From: Pseudomonas lijiangensis
GTDB taxonomy: Bacteria > Pseudomonadota > Gammaproteobacteria > Pseudomonadales > Pseudomonadaceae
Length of the DNA: 64,000 nt
NCBI RefSeq assembly: GCF_018968705.1
Contig: NZ_CP076668.1
Location: 1,798,001 to 1,862,000 of the forward strand
Reading direction: 5' to 3'
Each line of letters begins with the position of its first letter. Position 1 is the stretch's first letter. This document shows, piece by piece, positions 59,251-64,000 of this stretch. The position numbers and the translations under genes are program-made. The notes below the pieces were generated by a model that worked only from the letters and a program-made list of their open reading frames with translations, had not been told where the DNA came from and searched no databases.

Positions 59251-59637
59251 GTGAAATATTCCATCGCCGCCCTGGCCGCCGTCATGGCGCTGGGGATCGG
59301 TTGTTCGGCGCAGGCTCAGGATTGCAATGCCAATCAGGCCAGTATGAATCAATGCGCGAGCAAGGATCTGGCCGCGCTCGATACGGAGTTGAACCGCCAG
59401 TACAAGGCGCAGATGAGCTGGCTCAAAGACCCCGCCAGGAAGCAGGCGCTCAAGGAAGCACAAGTCAAATGGATCGCCTTCCGCGACGCCGACTGTCTGT
59501 ATCGGGTGGGTAAGGCTGAAGATTCCGGTTCGATCTGGCCTTTGCTGCAATCGCAGTGTCTGGCCGAGCATACCCGCGTGCGCGTGAAGGAATTGAAGGC
59601 GTATGTGGCGTGTCGCGAAGAAGGCTGCCCGCGCTGA
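59251..59637 (+). CDS. LprI-family lysozyme-inhibitor-like protein
   Basis: A 128-residue exported protein (DUF1311/LprI domain) starting at GTG with AAAGGAGAG upstream. The signal peptide ends at SAQA near residue 22. Conserved cysteines and the DLAALDTELNRQYKAQMSWL and WIAFRDADC blocks are typical. It may inhibit lysozyme in the periplasm. It is 26 bases downstream of the GST gene. Confidence 0.88.
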   Translation: MKYSIAALAAVMALGIGCSAQAQDCNANQASMNQCASKDLAALDTELNRQYKAQMSWLKDPARKQALKEAQVKWIAFRDADCLYRVGKAEDSGSIWPLLQSQCLAEHTRVRVKELKAYVACREEGCPR

Positions 59638-59655
59638 TACGGGCAGCCAGCCGCT

Positions 59656-60027
59656 TCAGACGTTACTGAAACGCTGATCCAGGTAGCCGATGATGGCCTT
59701 GGATTCATAGAGCCAGGTGGTCTTGTCGCCTTCCTGAATGCGCAGGCAGGGGACCTTGATCCTGCCGCCTTCGTTGAGCAGCGTCTGGCGATCGTTCTCG
59801 TTGTTCTTCGCATCCCGCAGGGCGACCGGAACATTGAGGCGGCGCAGGGTGCGGCGGGTCTTCACGCAGAACGGGCAGGCATGGAACTGATACAGGGTCA
59901 GATCCCGAGCGGCCTGATCGACGGCAGCCTGAGCCTGAGGCTCGCGTTTCTTCCGGGCCGGGCGGGTCAGGAAATCAGCGACGATGACGAGCTGGCCAAG
60001 GCCAACCCTGAGGGCTTTCATGAACAC
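59656..60027 (-). CDS. Glutaredoxin-like / GST N-terminal domain protein
   Basis: A 123-residue protein: a hydrophobic N-terminal segment (MKALRVGLGQLVIVADFLT), a short basic stretch, then a glutaredoxin fold with active site CPFC and a VPCLRI cis-Pro loop. It is probably membrane-associated and redox-active. GTG at 60027 was chosen because AGAGG is 7 bases upstream; the ATG two codons later is the alternative. Confidence 0.85.
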   Translation of the reverse strand: MFMKALRVGLGQLVIVADFLTRPARKKREPQAQAAVDQAARDLTLYQFHACPFCVKTRRTLRRLNVPVALRDAKNNENDRQTLLNEGGRIKVPCLRIQEGDKTTWLYESKAIIGYLDQRFSNV

Positions 60028-60098
60028 GGTCAAACCTCTTGCGGGGCAGGCATTCAGGGGGCAAGTCCGCGCCAGCAGGTAGCGCGGACGGCTGCACC

Positions 60099-60644
60099 TT
60101 ACTTGATAAGGCTGAGGAATTCGCTGCGGGTGGCTGCGTTTTCACGGAACTCGCCCAGCATCACTGAAGTGATCATCGAGGAATTCTGTTTTTCCACGCC
60201 GCGCATCATCATGCACATGTGCTGGGCTTCGATGACCACTGCAACGCCCATGGCACCGGTAACTTCCTGGATGGCCGAGGCGATCTGGCGGCTCAGGTTT
60301 TCCTGGATCTGCAGGCGGCGAGCGTACATGTCGACGATACGCGCCACTTTCGACAGGCCCAGGACCTTGCCGTTGGGGATGTAGGCCACATGCGCCTTGC
60401 CAATGAACGGCAGCAGATGGTGCTCGCACAGGGAGTACAGTTCGATATCCCTGACCATTACCATTTCGCTGGCATCGGAGCTGAACAGCGCGCCGTTGGT
60501 CACTTCTTCGAGAGTCTGTTCATAACCGCGACACAGGTACTGCATGGCTTTGGCTGCACGCTTGGGTGTGTCCAGCAGGCCTTCGCGCGAAACATCTTCG
60601 CCCAACTGACTCAATATGGCGGTGTAATTCTGTTCCAGTGTCAC
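60099..60644 (-). CDS. folE: GTP cyclohydrolase I
   Basis: A 181-residue enzyme that makes dihydroneopterin triphosphate from GTP for folate or pterin synthesis. Zinc ligands are in LCEHHLLPF (C73, H76) and a later Cys in the AQHMCM segment; the [11 protein letters not shown] block is typical. The GTG start giving (M)TLEQNYTAI matches the usual pseudomonad FolE length; the SD is weak. Confidence 0.95.
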   Translation of the reverse strand: MTLEQNYTAILSQLGEDVSREGLLDTPKRAAKAMQYLCRGYEQTLEEVTNGALFSSDASEMVMVRDIELYSLCEHHLLPFIGKAHVAYIPNGKVLGLSKVARIVDMYARRLQIQENLSRQIASAIQEVTGAMGVAVVIEAQHMCMMMRGVEKQNSSMITSVMLGEFRENAATRSEFLSLIK

Positions 60645-60877
60645 AGGAGTGTGTTTCCGTGTGGGTTTCGATAACGCGAGGGCAGGGCCCTCGCCAAAGT
60701 CGCACATGATAACTTACACGTGCGGGCAGGTGTATGGCCGCTGCGCAAATCGGCGCGTGAAGTCTGTTTGTAACGTTTTTCTTACGCTTTGGCTACCCGA
60801 TTGCTACCCACTTCCCTCGTTGTCTGCGGTCAGAAGCAGCAGTAGTCAATCCCTGCGTTCTGAGAGAGTAAATCCGG

Positions 60878-61060
60878 ATGTTGAGTCGAGTAGCAAAAAT
60901 AGCGACGGTGATCGTCGTTCTGGCTTCGGTTTCGGGCTGCTGGCCGTTCTGGCCCGGCCCTGGTGGTCACGGCGGTGGTGGAGGCGGGCATCATCAGGGT
61001 GGTGGCGGCCCAGGCGGGCCGGGTGGTCCAGGCTTTGGTCCCGGTGGCGGCCCCCGCTGA
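60878..61060 (+). CDS. Small Gly/Pro-rich lipoprotein
   Basis: A 60-residue protein with a lipoprotein signal (VIVVLASVSGC, lipobox Cys 21) followed only by Trp, Pro, Gly, His and a final Arg: WPFWPGPGGHGGG, then GGGHHQGGGGPGGPG repeats. The mature part has no predicted fold and two or three His residues that could bind metal. Function unknown; expressed between folE and smr, divergent from folE. Confidence 0.72.
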   Translation: MLSRVAKIATVIVVLASVSGCWPFWPGPGGHGGGGGGHHQGGGGPGGPGGPGFGPGGGPR

Positions 61061-61100
61061 CGATCCGGTTCCGGGCAGTATCAGGACTGCCCGGCAACCC

Positions 61101-61658
61101 TCATTCGTCGCGGCCTTCCATCATGGTGCGTTTGAGCATGACGTAAACCGCGCCAGCGCCACCATGTTTGGCCATGCAAGAGCAGAAGCCCAGCACTTGC
61201 GGATGCTGACGCAGCCAGGTGTTGACGTGGCTCTTGATCATCGGGCGTTTGCCGTCCAGACGCACGGCCTTGCCGTGAGTGACGCGCACGCAGCGGATTT
61301 CCAGCTTCGTGGCTTCGGCGAGAAATTCCCACAGGGTTTCCCTGGCCACTTCCACGCTCATGCCGTGCAGGTCCAGGCTGCCTTCAAAGCTGATCTGGCC
61401 AAGCTTGAGCTTGCGCATCTGGCCTTCCTGCACGCCATCGCGAGACCAGTTCAATACATCTTCCGGACCGACGTCGATCACGAACTGATCGGACAGCCCG
61501 TCGACCGTGACCGAGTCGGTGCGCACCGTGGCTGACTGGCGCAGTTTTGCCAGTAGCTTGCGGTCGGTCTTTGGTTTACCGACATCGGCATGTTCGTGCT
61601 TGATGGGTTTGACGCCACGCGTCTCGTTTCTGAACAGGGAAAAATCGTCGTCTTGCAT
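61101..61658 (-). CDS. Smr-domain endonuclease
   Basis: A 185-residue protein with a charged N-terminus and a C-terminal Smr domain (LDLHGMSVEVARETLW, THGKAVRLDGKRP, HGGAGAVYVML). Stand-alone Smr proteins nick or cleave nucleic acids; SmrB acts on colliding ribosomes' mRNA in E. coli. Which role applies here is not determinable. Confidence 0.9.
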   Translation of the reverse strand: MQDDDFSLFRNETRGVKPIKHEHADVGKPKTDRKLLAKLRQSATVRTDSVTVDGLSDQFVIDVGPEDVLNWSRDGVQEGQMRKLKLGQISFEGSLDLHGMSVEVARETLWEFLAEATKLEIRCVRVTHGKAVRLDGKRPMIKSHVNTWLRQHPQVLGFCSCMAKHGGAGAVYVMLKRTMMEGRDE

Positions 61659-61703
61659 GGGGCCTCCGCGAAGGACGCCAGTTTAACCCTGCCGCGCCGC
61701 ACG

Positions 61704-62024
61704 TCAGTCGTGTTTTTTCATCAGGTGTGCGGACATGCTCAATCCTTTCGCCCGGCGTCGACGTCGACCGCAGACTCGCCATAACCAGATGCCCAGATAC
61801 AGCACCACAAGTCCAAGGCCGGCAATGACTGCAGCTCCCGCGGGTGTTGCATCCAGGTCGCCCAGTGCCTGGGGATGGCCGATCAGGCCGGAGGCACCTG
61901 CCATTATCAGCAATACGCCCAGAGTGACCAGCAAGGTGGCAATCGCGGTGCCGAAACGCGTGCGCCAATTGCCCGGCCCTCTGGGGCGCAAGCGGCGAGC
62001 ATCGAAACCGTCGGATATTTTCAT
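61704..62024 (-). CDS. Hypothetical two-helix membrane protein
   Basis: A 106-residue protein with an Arg-rich N-terminus, two hydrophobic segments (FGTAIATLLVTLGVLLIMAGASGL and GAAVIAGLGLVVLYLGIWLW) and an Arg-rich stretch (CGRRRRRAKG) after the second. Function unknown. Confidence 0.72.
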   Translation of the reverse strand: MKISDGFDARRLRPRGPGNWRTRFGTAIATLLVTLGVLLIMAGASGLIGHPQALGDLDATPAGAAVIAGLGLVVLYLGIWLWRVCGRRRRRAKGLSMSAHLMKKHD

Positions 62025-62160
62025 GCCGATTTCCTCAGTGGTTATCGGCGCTATGACCCGGATGACGGGGTGTTGTTCCCCGTTGTGGCGAGAGAAGAGA
62101 GGTGAAAGGGATGGGCGGTTATGTGAGGTGATTCACACAACCACTCAGGCCACCTGTTGT

Positions 62161-62751
62161 TCAGATCAGGTCTTTGGTCAGCGCCAGAGTGGCGAAGTTG
62201 TCTGCCATGATTGCCATTTCCGTGCGGTGTACGTCATGGGCGCTGACATCGCCATTGGGGCCGGGCAGGTTGCGGGTGGCGCAGGCATCGTCCACCAGGG
62301 TGCAGCGATAGCCATAATCCTTGGTCGCACGCACGGTGGTGCTGATACTCGAATGGCTCATGAAACCGCAGATGATCAGGTCCAGATGACCCAGGCTCTG
62401 CAGCAGCTCATGCAGGCCAGTGCCGTTGAAGGCATTGGGCAGGCGTTTCTCGACCAGATGCTCGTCGCCCTGGGGAACCAGTTCCGGGACCAGTTGGCCG
62501 CGCTCGCCTTGTGGATCGAACAGGCCGCCCACGGTGCCGAGGTGACGTACGTGCACGATAGGGCATTTCACGGCGCGGGCTTTTGCAACCAGTTGGCCGA
62601 TATTGTCCAGGGCTTCATGGATGCCTGTCAGGGCCAGAGGACCGCTGAGGTACTCTTTCTGGGCGTCGATGATAATCAGCGTGGCATTGCTCAGATTGGC
62701 CGGTGCATGAACACGGCCGCTGAGTTGAAACATGGTCTTTAAAGATGACAT
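62161..62751 (-). CDS. Isochorismatase-fold hydrolase lacking the usual Cys
   Basis: A 196-residue cysteine-hydrolase-fold protein. Asp 29 (IIDAQKEY) and Lys 103 (VEKRLPNAF) match the triad, but where the nucleophilic Cys is expected the motif is GFMSHSSISTTVRAT, with Ser 135. It may use Ser, or act like PhzD, which lacks the Cys. SD GAAGGAG supports the chosen ATG; the frame extends further upstream without support. It is divergent from prmB, a conserved pseudomonad arrangement. Confidence 0.85.
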   Translation of the reverse strand: MSSLKTMFQLSGRVHAPANLSNATLIIIDAQKEYLSGPLALTGIHEALDNIGQLVAKARAVKCPIVHVRHLGTVGGLFDPQGERGQLVPELVPQGDEHLVEKRLPNAFNGTGLHELLQSLGHLDLIICGFMSHSSISTTVRATKDYGYRCTLVDDACATRNLPGPNGDVSAHDVHRTEMAIMADNFATLALTKDLI

Positions 62752-62951
62752 CCAGAGGGCTCCTTCGAGTGGGGCTTTTGCGTCATTGTCCTCTGGCTGA
62801 GCGATTCTGTGAATCTCAACAATCGCAGGCCCCGGTTTTGTTGGGCTGCAGGGCATTTTGTCGCGGCGCGGGATGGCGGTTTGCCTTGATGAAGGTCGGC
62901 TAATGGTGGACACTTCCGTGTCTGCCAGATCGTTTTCCCAGGAGCTTGTCC

Positions 62952-63860
62952 ATGATCACCTCTCGTTTGCGCACCGTGCGTGACCATATCCGTTGGGCCG
63001 TCAGCCGCTTTCACGAGGAAGACGTGTTTTTCGGGCACGGGACCGACAATGCCTGGGACGAAGCGCGGCAACTGGTGCTCGGCGCCTTGCACCTGCCTTG
63101 GGAGATTGCCGACAGCTATCTGGATTGCCGCCTCGAAGTCGAGGAAATCTCCGAGTTGCAACGCCTGATCAAGCGCCGCATCGATGATCGTGTTCCGACG
63201 CCCTACCTGCTGGGCGAAGCCTGGTTCTGCGGCATGTCGTTCATTGTCGACGACCGCGTACTGATTCCACGCTCACCGATTGCCGAATTGATCGAAGATC
63301 GTTTTGCGCCCTGGCTGGCCAGTGAGCCTGCCCGTATTCTGGACCTGTGCACCGGCTCCGGCTGTATCGGCATTGCCTGTGCCGACGAGTTCCCGGAGGC
63401 CGAAGTGGTACTGGCTGACCTGTCGTTCGAGGCCCTTGAAGTGGCCAACCAGAACATCGAGCGCCACGCCATGGAAGATCGCGTCTACACCGTGCAGGGC
63501 GATGGTTTCGACGGCCTGCCGGGGCAGCGTTTCGACCTGATCGTGTCCAACCCGCCGTATGTCGATGCCGAAGATTTTGCCGACATGCCCCATGAATACC
63601 AGCACGAGCCTGAACTGGCTCTGGCCTGTGGCAATGACGGTCTGAATCTGGTGCGCCGCATGCTGAGCGAGGCCGCTGATCACCTGACCGAAAAAGGGTT
63701 GTTGATTGTCGAAGTGGGCAACAGCCAGGTGCATGTCCAGGCGCTGTATCCGGAAGTGGATTTCGCCTGGCTGGACTTCCAGCGCGGTGGGCATGGGGTG
63801 TTCATGCTGACTGCCGAGCAGTGCCGCGAGCATCAGGCACTGTTTGCTTCGAAGGTCTGA
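62952..63860 (+). CDS. prmB: Ribosomal protein L3 glutamine methyltransferase PrmB
   Basis: A 302-residue SAM methyltransferase that modifies a glutamine of ribosomal protein L3. SAM motif [10 protein letters not shown] is at 131-140 and the catalytic NPPY at 200-203. SD GGAG precedes the ATG. Confidence 0.95.
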   Translation: MITSRLRTVRDHIRWAVSRFHEEDVFFGHGTDNAWDEARQLVLGALHLPWEIADSYLDCRLEVEEISELQRLIKRRIDDRVPTPYLLGEAWFCGMSFIVDDRVLIPRSPIAELIEDRFAPWLASEPARILDLCTGSGCIGIACADEFPEAEVVLADLSFEALEVANQNIERHAMEDRVYTVQGDGFDGLPGQRFDLIVSNPPYVDAEDFADMPHEYQHEPELALACGNDGLNLVRRMLSEAADHLTEKGLLIVEVGNSQVHVQALYPEVDFAWLDFQRGGHGVFMLTAEQCREHQALFASKV

Positions 63861-63869
63861 AGCGGCATG

Positions 63870-63892
63870 AGCGGGGCTTCAGGCCCCGCTTT
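63870..63892 (+). terminator. Terminator after prmB
   Basis: Stem AGCGGGGC / GCCCCGCT with a 5-base loop and a short T run, 9 bases after prmB and just before a convergent partial gene. Confidence 0.8.
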
Positions 63893-63898
63893 CACAAC

Positions 63899-64000
63899 TT
63901 AACGGTGTGTCGCAATCCAGATCAGCAACCCCGCCTGAAACACAGCAAAGGTCACCAGACAAGCGATGGTAAAGCGCAGACTGCTGTCTTCGCGCTTGTA
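63899..64000 (-). CDS. 3' end of a small membrane protein (partial)
   Basis: Only the last 33 residues are visible, with the open frame continuing past the right edge: YKREDSSLRF, then a hydrophobic helix (TIACLVTFAVFQAGLLIWIA) ending THR. It converges with prmB. Family not recognised. Confidence 0.55.
   Translation of the reverse strand, partial: YKREDSSLRFTIACLVTFAVFQAGLLIWIATHR

Overview
The window looks like a chromosomal segment of a fluorescent or syringae-group Pseudomonas. Base composition is about 60% G+C, coding density is high, and GTG/TTG starts occur. The gene order recR-apt-anr-hemN-cco/fix-aer-acnA is the pseudomonad order. Short palindromic REP/REPIN elements sit between genes, and no rRNA, tRNA, phage, IS element or CRISPR array was seen.

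Layout. 1-3.1 kb: a partial Tat-exported acid phosphatase, a periplasmic solute-binding protein and an MFS transporter. 3.15-6.1 kb: a lower-GC two-gene unit made of a 971-residue fusion of a complete class I lysyl-tRNA synthetase with an acyl-reductase-like aldehyde dehydrogenase, followed 39 bp later by the MFS gene. This is the most unusual item in the window. 6.8-10.2 kb: dnaX, ybaB, recR. 10.2-27.6 kb: a low-oxygen respiration block with apt, anr, hemN, the cbb3 assembly genes (ccoG, H, I, S plus a DsbD-like membrane gene), two complete tandem ccoNOQP operons, and a Phd/PIN toxin-antitoxin pair inserted between ccoP-1 and ccoG. Three sites resembling the ANR/FNR box lie before hemN, ccoG and the outer ccoN; none was found before the inner ccoN. 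27.6-36.3 kb: an accessory surface-type island with two large paralogous Ig-like modular proteins, a short relative, a type V autotransporter and an exported coiled-coil/poly-Ser protein. 36.3-64 kb: mostly core genes, namely aer, a CPBP protease, acnA, rlmM, tusA, pdxB, an MsbA-like exporter, ppnP, an exonuclease, an ethanolamine permease, pyrF, an oxidoreductase, an LD-carboxypeptidase, an HBM-type chemoreceptor, a BenE symporter, a MarR regulator divergent from a PLP aminotransferase, a GST, folE, smr, an isochorismatase-fold gene and prmB.

How they fit together. ANR senses oxygen loss through an N-terminal Cys cluster and probably switches on hemN (anaerobic heme synthesis), the cbb3 assembly genes and one of the two cbb3 oxidases; the other oxidase copy appears ANR-independent. 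Aer would steer cells along oxygen or redox gradients. The LysRS-ALDH/MFS unit has the layout of a small biosynthesis-plus-export module: activate lysine, reduce the activated carboxyl, export the product. That function is inferred from domains and motifs, not shown.
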